Of a stretch of DNA of 64,000 nt, positions 1-9,098 are shown piece after piece; position 1 is the stretch's first letter, and each line of letters opens with the position of its first letter. The notes under the pieces are model-generated. The model was not told the origin of the DNA, did not search any database, and worked only from the letters and a program-made list of their open reading frames with translations. Origin of the DNA: Streptomyces viridochromogenes. GTDB taxonomy: Bacteria > Actinomycetota > Actinomycetes > Streptomycetales > Streptomycetaceae. The position numbers and the translations under genes were made by a program. The DNA is taken from contig NZ_LGUR01000257.1 of the NCBI RefSeq assembly GCF_001270495.1, positions 20,455-84,454 of the forward strand, read 5' to 3'.

Positions 1-1479
1 AATCCCGCGGCTACCCTGTACCGGCACGACCTGCCACGCTGCACGTATCCGCTCGGTATCGGATACCTCGCGGCGGTCCTGGAGAAGTACGACTACGAGG
101 TCAAGGTCCTCGATGTGTTCGCCGAGGGCTACTACAACGCCCAGCCGGTCGAGGGCGATTCACAGTTCCTGCGGTACGGGCTGTCGGACGACGACGTCGT
201 CAAGGTGATGCGCGATTTCGGCCCCGACGTCATCGGCGTCTCCAGCATCTTCAGCAACCAGGCCGACAACGTGCACAACCTGCTGCGCCTGGCGGACCTG
301 GTGGCACCCGAGGCCGTGACGGCCATCGGAGGCGCCCACGCCCGGTACTTCCCCAAGGCGTGCCTGGAGGACCCCAATCTCGACGCCGTGTTCCTCGGCG
401 AAGGCGAGATGACCTTCCTGCTGTGGATGGAGTACCTCAACGGCACCGTGCGCGAGGAGGAGGTCCACGGCATCGCGCTGCGGGACCGGGACGGCGCCAT
501 CCGGATCAAGCCCGAACTGCCGCTCATCAGCTCCATGCGCCCGGAGGGCCCCGAGCACGGGAAGTCGTCTCCCATGCTGAGCATGGCCGGGGAACTGGAC
601 CACATTCCGTTCCCCGCCTGGCACCACTACAACATGGAGAAGTACTTCGAGATCAAGGCCTACCAGTCGCCGTACACGGTCGGCTCCCGGGTGGGCCAGC
701 TGTACACCAGTCGCGGTTGCACGGCGCACTGCACCTTCTGCACGACCACTCACTTCTGGGGCCAGAAGCTTCGGCGGCGGAGCGTGGACAACGTCGTGAA
801 CGAGGTGGTGCGGCTGCGCGACGAGTACGGGATCGACGAGTTCCATATCCAGGACGACAACATCACGAACGACATGGACCACGCCCGTGAACTCTTCCGG
901 GCGTTCCGTGAGGTGGGTCTGCCCTGGGCGACACCTCAGGGCACGGCGCTGTGGCGGATGGACGAAGAACTGCTCGAACTCATGGCGGAGTCCGGGGCCT
1001 ACCAGGTGACGTTCGCCATCGAGAGCGGAGTGCAGCGCGTCCTCAAGGAGCTCATCAAGAAGCCACTCAATCTCCAGCGCACCTCACACCTCATCAAGTA
1101 CGCCCGGGGCCTCGGAATGCACGTGCACGGGTTCTTCATCATCGGAATGCCGCCGATGTTCGGACACGAGGGCGAGACGATCGAGGAGATGCAGGCCTCC
1201 TACGACTATGCCGAGGAGGCGGGCTTCAACAGCGCATCCTTCTTCGCGGCGTCACCGATCGTCGGTTCCGAACTCCTCCGTGAATGCATTCGACAGGGCT
1301 TCGTGGACCAGCAGGAGTCCCTGTACCGGATGACCTACAAGCAGGGAATCATCAACGTTCCCGGTTTGTGGGGCGGCGAGGAGATCGCCGAGCTCGCCGC
1401 GAAGTTCAACCGGGACTTCAACGCGCGTAAGGAACGTGCCTACACGCCGCAGAAGCAGTGGAACGAACAGCAGTACTGA
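1..1479 (+). CDS. fom3: Fom3, cobalamin-dependent radical SAM C-methyltransferase (5' partial)
   Basis: The reading frame is open from base 1, so the start lies outside the window; 492 codons are visible. The family enzyme methylates C2 of CMP-2-hydroxyethylphosphonate to CMP-2-hydroxypropylphosphonate, using methylcobalamin and SAM. The N-terminal part (to about base 560) looks like a B12-binding Rossmann domain (GVSSIFSNQADNV, AIGGAHARYFP). The radical SAM signature CxxxCxxC is in SRGCTAHCTFC at bases 708-740, and the iron-sulfur barrel continues to about base 1300. The known Streptomyces Fom3 is about 537 residues, so roughly 40 are missing. The gene sits 16 bp upstream of the HppE epoxidase. 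Identification rests on the motif and the complete fom gene set downstream. Confidence 0.93.
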   Translation, partial: NPAATLYRHDLPRCTYPLGIGYLAAVLEKYDYEVKVLDVFAEGYYNAQPVEGDSQFLRYGLSDDDVVKVMRDFGPDVIGVSSIFSNQADNVHNLLRLADLVAPEAVTAIGGAHARYFPKACLEDPNLDAVFLGEGEMTFLLWMEYLNGTVREEEVHGIALRDRDGAIRIKPELPLISSMRPEGPEHGKSSPMLSMAGELDHIPFPAWHHYNMEKYFEIKAYQSPYTVGSRVGQLYTSRGCTAHCTFCTTTHFWGQKLRRRSVDNVVNEVVRLRDEYGIDEFHIQDDNITNDMDHARELFRAFREVGLPWATPQGTALWRMDEELLELMAESGAYQVTFAIESGVQRVLKELIKKPLNLQRTSHLIKYARGLGMHVHGFFIIGMPPMFGHEGETIEEMQASYDYAEEAGFNSASFFAASPIVGSELLRECIRQGFVDQQESLYRMTYKQGIINVPGLWGGEEIAELAAKFNRDFNARKERAYTPQKQWNEQQY

Positions 1480-1495
1480 CTTCAGGGAGGAAAAA

Positions 1496-2089
1496 GTGAG
1501 CAACACCATGACGGCGAGTGGCTTCGGAGCGCGGCTCAAGGAGCGGCGCGAGCAGGTCAAGATGGATCACGCCGCCCTGGCCAAGCTTCTCGGCGAGACC
1601 CCGGACACGGTCGCCGCCTGGGAGAACGGCGACGGCGGAGAACTCACGCTGACGCAGCTCGCCAAGATCGCGGACGTGCTCGGCACCTCGATCGGAGCGT
1701 TGACGCCGCCGGCCGAGAGCGACCTGAACAACGGGGTCGTCATCCAGCTCCCCGAGGACCGTCCGATCCTCAAGGGCGTGCGCGACAACGTCGACTACTA
1801 CGTCTACAACTGCCTGGTCCGCACCAAGAGGGCGCCCTCGCTGGTTCCCCTGGTGGTCGACGTGCTCACGGACAACCCCGACGAGGCGAAGTTCAACTCG
1901 GGCCACGCCGGCAACGAGTTCCTCTTCGTGCTGGAGGGCGAGATCCACATGAAGTGGGGCGACGCCGACAACCCCCAGGAGGCGGTGCTCCCGACCGGGG
2001 CCAGCCTGTTCGTCGAGGAGCACGTGCCGCACGCCTTCACCGCGGCCAAGGGCACGGGCAGCGCCAAGCTCATCGCCGTGAACTTCTGA
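1496..2089 (+). CDS. fom4: HppE / Fom4, (S)-2-hydroxypropylphosphonate epoxidase
   Basis: This 197-residue mononuclear non-haem iron enzyme closes the epoxide ring of fosfomycin in the last biosynthetic step, using hydrogen peroxide as oxidant. The N-terminus is an XRE-type helix-turn-helix fold (residues 10-72) and the C-terminus a cupin. The 2-His-1-Glu iron ligands are visible as H137 and E141 (GHAGNEF) and H179 (EEHVPHAF), and the substrate-contacting K22 and Y104 are present. Length and sequence are almost those of the Streptomyces wedmorensis enzyme (198 residues). The GTG start at 1496 is chosen because AGGGAGG lies just upstream and the N-terminus MSNT then matches the known protein. 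A hairpin follows the gene. Confidence 0.97.
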   Translation: MSNTMTASGFGARLKERREQVKMDHAALAKLLGETPDTVAAWENGDGGELTLTQLAKIADVLGTSIGALTPPAESDLNNGVVIQLPEDRPILKGVRDNVDYYVYNCLVRTKRAPSLVPLVVDVLTDNPDEAKFNSGHAGNEFLFVLEGEIHMKWGDADNPQEAVLPTGASLFVEEHVPHAFTAAKGTGSAKLIAVNF

Positions 2090-2097
2090 CGTCCGCC

Positions 2098-2126
2098 GTT
2101 ACGGGTGGGGCACCCCCACCCGTAAC
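2098..2126. terminator. Hairpin between fom4 and fomD
   Basis: A perfect 12-bp inverted repeat (arms 2098-2109 and 2115-2126, loop 5 nt) starts 9 bp after the fom4 stop codon. No T-run follows. It could be a partial terminator, an RNA-stability element for the fom3-fom4 message, or an attenuator, since downstream fom genes run in the same direction with no clear promoter. Confidence 0.5.
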
Positions 2127-2177
2127 ACCGGTCGGCTGTCGGATCTGCCGAGTTGTTGCTGAACGAATGGGAACGGC

Positions 2178-2813
2178 GTGATGAGCGGGGCAGGTCCCGG
2201 GGGCACCGGGTCGCAGGGGTTCGGCCCCGGCACGATCGTCGAACGGCGTGACGTGCTGGACGGCCGTACCTGGATCTCCTACCCGGTGCGGGTAGTGGTG
2301 GACAGCCCCCGCCTGGTGGCTCTCTACCTGTCGCGGGGCACCCAACTCCGGTTCGGTGAAGGCCCGTTCAGCTGGGGGCCCCACCCCTGGAAGCGGATCG
2401 GCGACCGGTGGCAGAGCGCCGGCGTCCTCCAACTGCACCGACCGGGCAGGGGGCACTCCGTGTGGGTGTCGAAGGACCCGGAGACCGGCGCGTTCGAGAA
2501 GTGGTACGTCAACCTGGAGGCACCCCTGCGCAGGAACGCCACCGGGTTCAGCACGCTGGACCACGAGATCGACCTCATCGTGCCGACGGGGACGAACGTG
2601 TGCCGGTGGAAGGACCTCGACAAGTTCGAACTGCGGGTGCGGCGAGGGCATTTCACCCCCGAGGAAGCGGCCGCGATACGTGCGGAGGCGGCGAGCGTCG
2701 CACGGTCGGTCGCCGAGGGCACGCAGTGGTGGGAGAGCGGCTGGTCGCTGTGGGAGGCGCCGGGCGACTGGGGCCCGCTTTCGTTGCAGACTTCCGAAAG
2801 GGAAGGGTTCTAG
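2178..2813 (+). CDS. fomD: FomD, CMP-(S)-2-hydroxypropylphosphonate hydrolase (DUF402)
   Basis: FomD removes CMP from CMP-2-hydroxypropylphosphonate, releasing the free phosphonate that HppE epoxidises. The 211-residue product is a DUF402 protein. Its central block carries the family pattern KWYVNLEAP followed by an Asp-rich metal-binding part (TLDHEIDLIV, then WKDLDKFELRV), expected to bind two divalent metal ions. The start is either GTG 2178 or the adjacent in-frame ATG 2181; no strong ribosome site separates them. The stop is 4 bp before fomA, so the two are probably co-translated. Placement between the epoxidase and resistance kinases is the classical fom order. Confidence 0.92.
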   Translation: MMSGAGPGGTGSQGFGPGTIVERRDVLDGRTWISYPVRVVVDSPRLVALYLSRGTQLRFGEGPFSWGPHPWKRIGDRWQSAGVLQLHRPGRGHSVWVSKDPETGAFEKWYVNLEAPLRRNATGFSTLDHEIDLIVPTGTNVCRWKDLDKFELRVRRGHFTPEEAAAIRAEAASVARSVAEGTQWWESGWSLWEAPGDWGPLSLQTSEREGF

Positions 2814-2817
2814 GGGA

Positions 2818-3618
2818 ATGACCCCGGATTTCTTGGCCGTCAAGGTGGGCGGCAGCCTGTTCTCACGCAAGAACGAGCCCGGGCACGTGGACGAGACGGC
2901 CGTGTCGCGGTTCGCCAGGAGCTTCACCAAGCTCAGCCGCGCGTTTCCCGGCCGCATGGTCCTCATCAGCGGCGGCGGCGCCTTCGGGCACGGGGCCATC
3001 CGTCATCACGACACCGCGAACAACCTCTCGCTCGCCGCCCTGACCGAGGCCACGTTCGAGGTGAAGAAGAGGTGGGCCGCACAGCTGCGTGCGGAGGGGG
3101 CGGACGCCTTCCCGCTGCAACTCGCGGCGATGTGCACGCTCCGGGACGGTGCCCCGGAACTCGGGTCGCCCGTCCTGCGGGAGTTGCTGGACCGGGGCGT
3201 CGTGCCGGTCCTGGCGGGTGACGCCCTGCTCGACGAGCGGGGAGGCCTGCGCACCTTCTCCAGCGACCGTGTACCGGAGGCACTGCTGCCGCTGGTCACC
3301 GGTCGCCTGCGGGTGGTCACCCTGACCGACGTGGACGGGATCATCACCGACGGCGCCGGGGGAGACCGGATCCTGGCGGAGGTCGACGCCCGATCGCCCG
3401 AGGATGCCTACGCGGCGCTGTGGGGGAGCAGCGAGTGGGACGCGACCGGCGCCATGCACACGAAGCTGGACGCCCTGGTCGCGTGCGCCCGCGCCGGAGC
3501 CGAGTGCTTCATCATGCGCGGCGACCCCGGAACGGAACTCGACTTCCTGGCCGACCCCTACGACGCATGGCCGTCGCATGTGCGGTCCACCCGGATCATC
3601 GCGTCGGGCACGGACTGA
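2818..3618 (+). CDS. fomA: FomA, fosfomycin kinase (self-resistance)
   Basis: FomA phosphorylates fosfomycin to fosfomycin monophosphate with ATP, protecting the producer in the cytoplasm. The protein is 266 residues of the amino-acid-kinase fold. Residues reported as functional in the S. wedmorensis enzyme are all at the same numbers: K9 and K18 in the N-terminal glycine loop region (VKVGGSLF), H58 (GGGAFGHG) and K216 (GAMHTKLDAL). The fold is shared with isopentenyl phosphate kinase, but the full-length match and neighbours settle the assignment. The ATG follows TAGGGGA at the fomD stop. Confidence 0.96.
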   Translation: MTPDFLAVKVGGSLFSRKNEPGHVDETAVSRFARSFTKLSRAFPGRMVLISGGGAFGHGAIRHHDTANNLSLAALTEATFEVKKRWAAQLRAEGADAFPLQLAAMCTLRDGAPELGSPVLRELLDRGVVPVLAGDALLDERGGLRTFSSDRVPEALLPLVTGRLRVVTLTDVDGIITDGAGGDRILAEVDARSPEDAYAALWGSSEWDATGAMHTKLDALVACARAGAECFIMRGDPGTELDFLADPYDAWPSHVRSTRIIASGTD

Positions 3619-3634
3619 GGAGAGCACGGGGACC

Positions 3635-4627
3635 ATGGAAAACCTCACGATACGCAGCAGCCGGCTGGTCGATCTCAATCTGCTCAGGGTCAGGGTCGCC
3701 TCGAACCTTGAGGAGTTCCCCGCCTATTCCTACTTCTCGTCCTTCTGCGCGGACCAGCAGGCGACGGCCGACTACGAGGTCGTCTGCGTCGATCTGGACC
3801 GGGACGAGATACCGGAGTCGGTCTACGCGGACAAGGTGGACAAGACCTTCAGGGGCAAGCGTTTCAAGGCCGGTTATTTTCTCGTCCACTACTTCGGCGA
3901 ACCGGCTCATCTGGTCACGGTCGGCCGGACGTTCTACGTTTTCGGCCGGGCGCTGGAGAAGACGGTCTGGCCCTATTTCGTCAAGCACATTCTGACGATC
4001 TTCTCGGCGGACCACGGTTTCCTGCATCTGAAGGCCGCCGGATTCGAGCTGCCCGGAGCGGGAGCGACCCTGCTGATCGGCCGCAACGGCGCCGGGAAGA
4101 CGGTCTTCCTGGCGCAGGCGTGCCTGGCGGGGGCCCGGTTCCTCAGCAACACCCACACCCTGGTGCGTGACGGGGTCGCGCACGGCGTCCCGTCCTCGAT
4201 CCGGGTACGCCGTGACCAGTGCTTCGGCGAGCTGATCGACCGGCACGGGCTGACCCCGCACATGGAGTCGGGCGACTACGTCACCGACGCGTCGACCCTC
4301 TTCGACAGTCCGCGGATCGGCAGCGCTCCGGTGCGCAACGTCGTCATCGTCGACTACAACCCCGCGTCCCCGCAGGGGCTGAACCGTATCTCCCCCGGCG
4401 CGGCCGAAGTCTTCATGGACCAGTTCTCGTTCGCGGTCACCACCTACGGGCTCAAGGACGACCTGCTGGCTCATCATGGATCCGATTTCGACGCCTACGT
4501 CGATTCCCTGGCCCGCATGCGAAGGCAGCTGACGCAGCTGGTCGAGGGAGCAGAGTGTTACCGGGCCAATGTCGACATGCTCGACATCGATTCCCGGAAC
4601 GCGGCACTGAAGCAGCTAGCCGCGTGA
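3635..4627 (+). CDS. fomB: FomB, fosfomycin monophosphate kinase
   Basis: FomB adds a second phosphate to fosfomycin monophosphate, the second step of self-resistance. The 330-residue protein resembles HPr kinase/PEP carboxykinase-type P-loop kinases. The phosphate-binding loop is GRNGAGKT at residues 149-156 (about base 4079). It follows fomA by 16 bp with a GGGGA ribosome site and ends in the TGA at 4625. The track-length open frame extends upstream into fomA, but ATG 3635 gives the expected size. No other catalytic function is apparent. Confidence 0.93.
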   Translation: MENLTIRSSRLVDLNLLRVRVASNLEEFPAYSYFSSFCADQQATADYEVVCVDLDRDEIPESVYADKVDKTFRGKRFKAGYFLVHYFGEPAHLVTVGRTFYVFGRALEKTVWPYFVKHILTIFSADHGFLHLKAAGFELPGAGATLLIGRNGAGKTVFLAQACLAGARFLSNTHTLVRDGVAHGVPSSIRVRRDQCFGELIDRHGLTPHMESGDYVTDASTLFDSPRIGSAPVRNVVIVDYNPASPQGLNRISPGAAEVFMDQFSFAVTTYGLKDDLLAHHGSDFDAYVDSLARMRRQLTQLVEGAECYRANVDMLDIDSRNAALKQLAA

Positions 4628-4656
4628 ATCAGGCAACCATGGGGGAGGAAAATCGC

Positions 4657-5964
4657 GTGAAAAGGCCGGTTGTCTATGTCGGAATGAGCGCCGATCTGAT
4701 TCATCCGGGGCACATCAACATCCTCCAGCGGGCGGGGGAACTCGGCGACATCGTCATCGGTCTGCTGACCGACGAGGCGATCGCGAGTTACAAGCGGCTC
4801 CCGCACATGACGTACGAACAGCGGCGGGCGGTCGTCGAGAACCTCAAGGGCGTCACCGCCGTCGTGCCCCAGCACACCCTGGACTACGCGGAGAACCTCC
4901 GCGCGGTCCGTCCCGACTTCGTCGTGCACGGCGACGACTGGGTCACGGGAGTGCAGCAGCACACGCGCAGACGGGTGATCGAGGTCCTGGCGGAGTGGGG
5001 CGGGGAACTGGTGGAGATCCCCTACACGACGGGGATCTCGTCCACCCAGCTGAACAGGTCGGTCAAGGAGATCGGAACGACGCCGAACATCCGGCTCTCC
5101 CGGCTCCGCCGGCTCCTGGACAGCAAGGACATCGTGCGGATCCTGGAGGCGCACAACGGCCTGACCGGGCTGATCATCGAGAACGCGAAGGTCCTGATCG
5201 ACAACCAGACCCGCGAGTTCGACGGTATGTGGTCGTCGTCCCTGACCGACTCCCTGGCGCGGGGAAAGCCCGACATCGAAGCGGTCGACGTGTCCTCGCG
5301 GCTCCAGACGCTGAACGAGCTCTTCGAAGTCACCACGAAGCCACTGGTGTTCGACGGCGACACGGGCGGAAAGCCCGAGCACTTCGGCTTCACGGTGCGC
5401 TCCCTGGAGCGGCTCGGCGTCTCCGCGGTCATCGTCGAGGACAAGGACGGGCTCAAGCGCAACTCGCTGTTCGGTACGGACGTCGCGCAGACCCAGGCTC
5501 CCGTCGAGGACTTCTGCGAGCGCATCCGCATCGGCAAGCGGGCCCAGATCACGGACGACTTCATGGTCATCGCGCGCATCGAGAGCCTGATCCTCGACAA
5601 GGGGATGGACGACGCCGTCGGCCGCGCCGAGGCATACGTGGACGCCGGAGCCGACGGCATCATGATCCACAGCAGGCGGTCGGAGCCCTCCGAGATATTC
5701 GAGTTCTGCAAGCACTTCAACAAGCTGACCCGGCGGGTGCCCCTCGTGGTGGTCCCGACCAGCTACAGCAGTGTGCGCGAGGCCGAACTCGCCGACGCCG
5801 GCGTCAACATGGTCATCTACGCCAACCACCTCATGCGCGCGGTCTATCCCCAGATGACCAGGGTCGCCGAGTCGATCCTCCAGCACGGCCGCGCGTTCGA
5901 GGCCGAGCCGATGCTCGCCTCGATCAAGGAAGCACTGTCCATCATCCCGGAGAACGCCGCGTGA
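4657..5964 (+). CDS. fom1: Fom1, CMP-transferase / phosphoenolpyruvate mutase fusion
   Basis: A bifunctional 435-residue enzyme. The N-terminal nucleotidyltransferase domain (residues 1-140, HPGH motif at 16-19) attaches CMP to 2-hydroxyethylphosphonate, the substrate of Fom3. The C-terminal domain is PEP mutase, which forms the C-P bond by rearranging PEP to phosphonopyruvate. Its isocitrate-lyase-fold signature [10 protein letters not shown] is at 261-270. The GTG start at 4657 is chosen because GGGGGAGGA lies about 7 nt upstream; an in-frame ATG at 4639 overlaps that site and is less likely. The stop overlaps the fom2 start (GTGA). Confidence 0.96.
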   Translation: MKRPVVYVGMSADLIHPGHINILQRAGELGDIVIGLLTDEAIASYKRLPHMTYEQRRAVVENLKGVTAVVPQHTLDYAENLRAVRPDFVVHGDDWVTGVQQHTRRRVIEVLAEWGGELVEIPYTTGISSTQLNRSVKEIGTTPNIRLSRLRRLLDSKDIVRILEAHNGLTGLIIENAKVLIDNQTREFDGMWSSSLTDSLARGKPDIEAVDVSSRLQTLNELFEVTTKPLVFDGDTGGKPEHFGFTVRSLERLGVSAVIVEDKDGLKRNSLFGTDVAQTQAPVEDFCERIRIGKRAQITDDFMVIARIESLILDKGMDDAVGRAEAYVDAGADGIMIHSRRSEPSEIFEFCKHFNKLTRRVPLVVVPTSYSSVREAELADAGVNMVIYANHLMRAVYPQMTRVAESILQHGRAFEAEPMLASIKEALSIIPENAA

Positions 5965-7121
5965 TCCGCCCCGAGGACTTCGCGGCCCAACTGGCGGCAG
6001 CGGGCGTGTCGCTGTACTGCGGGGTGCCGGACAGCTTGCTCAAGGAGTTCAACGCATGCGTCAGCGGCGCGACGCCCCCGGCCGGGCACGTGACCGCCGC
6101 GAACGAGGGCAACGCCGTCGGACTGGCCATCGGCCACTATCTGCGCACGGGGTCACCGGCGCTGGTCTATCTCCAGAACTCCGGTCTGGGCAACACGGTC
6201 AACCCGCTGGCCTCGTTGGCGGATCCCGAGGTCTACGGCATCCCGATGCTGGTCCTGATCGGCTGGCGGGGGCAGCCGGGCGTGCCCGACGAACCCCAGC
6301 ACCGCAAGCAGGGCAGGATCACGCCCGCGTTGCTGGACGCCCTGGAGCTGCCCTGGTCGGTGCTTCCGCGGGAGACGGAGGCGGCCGGCGAGGCCGCCCG
6401 GAAGGCGGTCGCGCACTCCGTCGCCGCCGGCACGCCCTATGTCCTCCTGGTGGAGAAGGGCACCTTCGCGCGGGCCGCGACCGAAGTCGGCGAGCCCCCG
6501 GCCGACGAGGCCGGCGGGTCGACCGCGCTGCCGAGCCGCGAAGAGGCGCTGGTCGCCCTGGCCGACGAGCTGGGCCCCGGGCGGGTCGTGGTGTCCAGCA
6601 CCGGCATGCTCAGCCGCGAACTCTTCGAGTACCGCGAGCGCACCGCGAGCGGGGCGGGGCTGGACTTCCTCACCGTGGGCGGGATGGGACACGCCAGCTC
6701 GATCGCCCTGGGCATCGCCCTGCACGAGCCGCAGCGGGAGGTGTGGTGCCTGGACGGCGACGGATCACTGCTGATGCACCTGGGCGCCCTGCCCGTCGTC
6801 GCACAGCATGCCCCGCGCACGTTCTTCCACGTGGTCTTCAACAACGGGGTGCATGACAGCGTGGGCGGACAGCCCACCTCGATCGACCAGGTGAACGTGC
6901 CCGCGCTGGCCAGGAGTTGCGGCTACCGGCACGCGACCGGCGTGTCCTCCCTGGCGGCGCTGCCGGCCGGCGTGGCCGAGCTGAGGGAGGCCACAGGCCC
7001 CGCCCTGCTGGAGATCCGTGTCAGGCCGGGCAGCCGCGCCGACCTCGGGCGCCCACGGGCCACCCCGGCCGAGAGCAGGACGGCGACCATGCTCGCGCTG
7101 GCGGAACAGGCGGCACCGTGA
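5961..7121 (+). CDS. fom2: Fom2, phosphonopyruvate decarboxylase
   Basis: This thiamine-diphosphate enzyme decarboxylates phosphonopyruvate to phosphonoacetaldehyde, pulling the unfavourable PEP mutase equilibrium forward. It is 386 residues, within the usual range. The N-terminal Pyr domain begins [15 protein letters not shown], and the C-terminal PP domain shows the ThDP-binding [10 protein letters not shown] with GDG at 266-268 and the downstream FNNG. Start and stop both lie in four-base overlaps with fom1 and fomC, so fom1-fom2-fomC should be translated as a coupled unit. Confidence 0.95.
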   Translation: MIRPEDFAAQLAAAGVSLYCGVPDSLLKEFNACVSGATPPAGHVTAANEGNAVGLAIGHYLRTGSPALVYLQNSGLGNTVNPLASLADPEVYGIPMLVLIGWRGQPGVPDEPQHRKQGRITPALLDALELPWSVLPRETEAAGEAARKAVAHSVAAGTPYVLLVEKGTFARAATEVGEPPADEAGGSTALPSREEALVALADELGPGRVVVSSTGMLSRELFEYRERTASGAGLDFLTVGGMGHASSIALGIALHEPQREVWCLDGDGSLLMHLGALPVVAQHAPRTFFHVVFNNGVHDSVGGQPTSIDQVNVPALARSCGYRHATGVSSLAALPAGVAELREATGPALLEIRVRPGSRADLGRPRATPAESRTATMLALAEQAAP

Positions 7122-8263
7122 AGCTCGGTGAGCCCGTGGTCCGGTACGGCCGGGGTGCCGTCACATCGGTACCGGAGCTGGTGGAGGGCATGTCCGCCGG
7201 CCGAGTCCTGGTCGTGCACGGGGCGCGGTCGTTCGAGGCGTCCGGTGCCGCTCGGATGCTGAGTGCCTTCGGGCCGCGGACCCGGGTCCGGCGGTGGCAC
7301 GACTTCTCCCCGAACCCGGACATCCGCGAGCTGGAACCGGGGCTCGCCCTGGTCCGGGACCTGCGTCCGGACACCGTCGTCGGCGTGGGCGGCGGCAGCG
7401 CCCTGGACATGGCCAAGCTGCTGTGCGCGCTGGCGGACGTACCCCCCGGCGATATCGAGGAGCGCATTCGCTCCGGAGCGGCGATCGACCGACGGCGTAT
7501 GAACCTCGTACTGGTCCCGACGACTTCCGGGTCCGGCAGCGAGGCCACCCACTTCGCCGTCGTGTACATCGGCGATGACAAGTTCTCGGTGGCCGGCGCG
7601 GCTCTGCTCCCGGACGCCGCGGTCCTCGACCCGGCGCTCAGCGAGAGTGGCTCCGCCTACCAGCGGGCGGCCTCCGGTATGGATGCCGTCGCCCAGGGCA
7701 TCGAGAGCCTCTGGGCCGTGCACGCTCGTCCGGAGAGCCGTGGCCTCGCCCTGCGTGGCTTACGGCTGCTGCTGTCCGCCATCGTCGACTTCGTGTCGTC
7801 CCCGCACGCCGGGGCCGCGCGGTCCATGACGGTGGGCAGCCATCTCGTGGGGCGTGCGATCAACCTGTCCAGGACGACGGGCGCGCACGCACTGTCCTAC
7901 GGCATCACGCGCCGGTACGGCGTGAGTCACGGCCACGCGGTCGCGCTCACCCTCGGCGCCTTCCTGGACGCGCATGCCCGGGCGGGCTCCTCGGACCTTC
8001 AGCCGGCGGTCCGGTCGTCGGCCTACCGGCGGGCCCTCGACGACATCGCGGGACTGCTCGGGGCGCCGGGCCCGGCCGAGTCGGGCCGTTGTTTCGTCGC
8101 CCTGGCGCGACGTCTCGGTCTGCCCATGAGCCTGTCCGAAGTGGGGGTGCGGTCCCCGGCCGAGGTGCGTGGACTGGCCGCCGCCGCGAACGTCCAGCGG
8201 CTCGGGAACAACCCGGTCCGCTTCTCCCCGAACGAACTCACTGAACTTCTCTTGAGGTGCTGA
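7118..8263 (+). CDS. fomC: FomC, phosphonoacetaldehyde reductase (iron-dependent alcohol dehydrogenase)
   Basis: FomC reduces phosphonoacetaldehyde to 2-hydroxyethylphosphonate. The 381-residue protein is a group III, metal-dependent alcohol dehydrogenase. The nucleotide-binding GGGSALDMAK follows residue 85, and candidate metal ligands are the Asp in SGMDAVAQ and the His residues in GAHALSYGI and GVSHGHAVAL. The start is a GTG in a GTGA overlap with fom2; the stop overlaps the next gene (TGATG). Codon 215 is TTA (7760-7762), rare in Streptomyces and read by the bldA tRNA, so fosfomycin production may depend on bldA. Confidence 0.93.
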   Translation: MKLGEPVVRYGRGAVTSVPELVEGMSAGRVLVVHGARSFEASGAARMLSAFGPRTRVRRWHDFSPNPDIRELEPGLALVRDLRPDTVVGVGGGSALDMAKLLCALADVPPGDIEERIRSGAAIDRRRMNLVLVPTTSGSGSEATHFAVVYIGDDKFSVAGAALLPDAAVLDPALSESGSAYQRAASGMDAVAQGIESLWAVHARPESRGLALRGLRLLLSAIVDFVSSPHAGAARSMTVGSHLVGRAINLSRTTGAHALSYGITRRYGVSHGHAVALTLGAFLDAHARAGSSDLQPAVRSSAYRRALDDIAGLLGAPGPAESGRCFVALARRLGLPMSLSEVGVRSPAEVRGLAAAANVQRLGNNPVRFSPNELTELLLRC

Positions 8264-9045
8264 TGGACGAGTCGGTGAACCACTGGCTGACCCCGCTCCA
8301 GGAATGCGGCCTCGTCCCGGAGGGGGTCGTCGCGGCCTTCGTCGTGGGATCCGCGGCCCGAGGCTGGCACAACGCGCGCAGTGACTTCGACATCTACGTC
8401 GTCACCCGCGCCGAACGCGTCTCGGCCACCAGCAGAACCAGCACGGTTCCGCTGGACCCGCCGTATGTGCGCAGCGAGGTCTTCCACCGCAAGGACAGGC
8501 GCTGGGAGGTCACCTACTGGCTGGAGCGGCAGATCGGGCAGGCCCTGTCCAAGGTCTCCTGGGAGGCATACGAGGGCGGCCGGGTCACCGAGGAGGCGCT
8601 GACCCGTCGTGAGGAGCTGCTGCTGGCCCACCTGGGGACGTGCTTCCCCGTCCTCGGACAGGACTGGATCACGCGGACCCGCGAGCGGCTGGTGGACTCG
8701 GCGTTCCGTTCCTTCGTCGTCGTCCGGTCGCTGGGCGCCGCCGACGACGCGGTGGAGGACGCCCTGGGGCAGATGGAGGCCGGCGACCTGGAGAGCGCCA
8801 CGATCTCCGCCCGGATGGCCTTCGGGCACGCCATCGACGCGCTGCTGGAGGCCGAGGGGGAGTACGGCAGCCATCTGCTGAAGTGGCGGCCCAACCGGTT
8901 CCGGGCCTGCGCTCCCCGGGCGCTCTCCTTCGACGAGTACTGGAAGATCGAGACGATGCAGGGCTACGACCCCGTCGACCCGCGGCCATGGATCAAGAAC
9001 GTCCTCACCATCTGCCAGGACATCGCCATGCGGGTGGACGTGTGA
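8263..9045 (+). CDS. Nucleotidyltransferase-fold protein of the fosfomycin cluster
   Basis: A 260-residue protein with the nucleotidyltransferase (Pol beta/KNTase) motif near the N-terminus: GSAARGWHNARSDFDIYV, where Gly-Ser and the two Asp of SDFD would bind Mg-NTP. The C-terminal half is helical and unassigned. The ATG overlaps the fomC stop (TGATG), so it is translationally coupled to biosynthesis. Possible roles are nucleotidylation of a phosphonate intermediate, extra resistance by AMP transfer, or protein modification; the sequence does not decide. Fom1 already supplies CMP transfer, so this would be a second nucleotidyltransferase in the operon. Confidence 0.75.
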   Translation: MDESVNHWLTPLQECGLVPEGVVAAFVVGSAARGWHNARSDFDIYVVTRAERVSATSRTSTVPLDPPYVRSEVFHRKDRRWEVTYWLERQIGQALSKVSWEAYEGGRVTEEALTRREELLLAHLGTCFPVLGQDWITRTRERLVDSAFRSFVVVRSLGAADDAVEDALGQMEAGDLESATISARMAFGHAIDALLEAEGEYGSHLLKWRPNRFRACAPRALSFDEYWKIETMQGYDPVDPRPWIKNVLTICQDIAMRVDV

Positions 9046-9098
9046 TGACGCGGTTCATCGGCCGGGCACGCCGGTCGCCGGGGCGGGACGCGTCGTGA
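9045..9098 (+). CDS. 17-residue minigene linking nucleotidyltransferase and ArsR gene
   Basis: A short open frame starts with an ATG sharing the last base of the upstream TGA and ends with a TGA sharing two bases with the downstream GTG. It encodes 17 residues, mostly Arg, Ala, Ser and Gly. It has no recognised homologue and may serve only to carry ribosomes from one gene to the next. It is listed because both ends overlap real genes exactly; existence of the peptide is unproven. Confidence 0.4.
   Translation: MTRFIGRARRSPGRDAS

Noticed and set aside
1496..2089. XRE-cupin transcription regulator
   Set aside because: The helix-turn-helix plus cupin layout invites that call, but the His-Glu-His iron site and near-identity to HppE make it the epoxidase.
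2818..3618. Isopentenyl phosphate kinase as the function of the amino-acid-kinase gene
   Set aside because: The fold is shared, but K9, K18, H58 and K216 of FomA are at identical positions and the gene lies between fomD and fomB.
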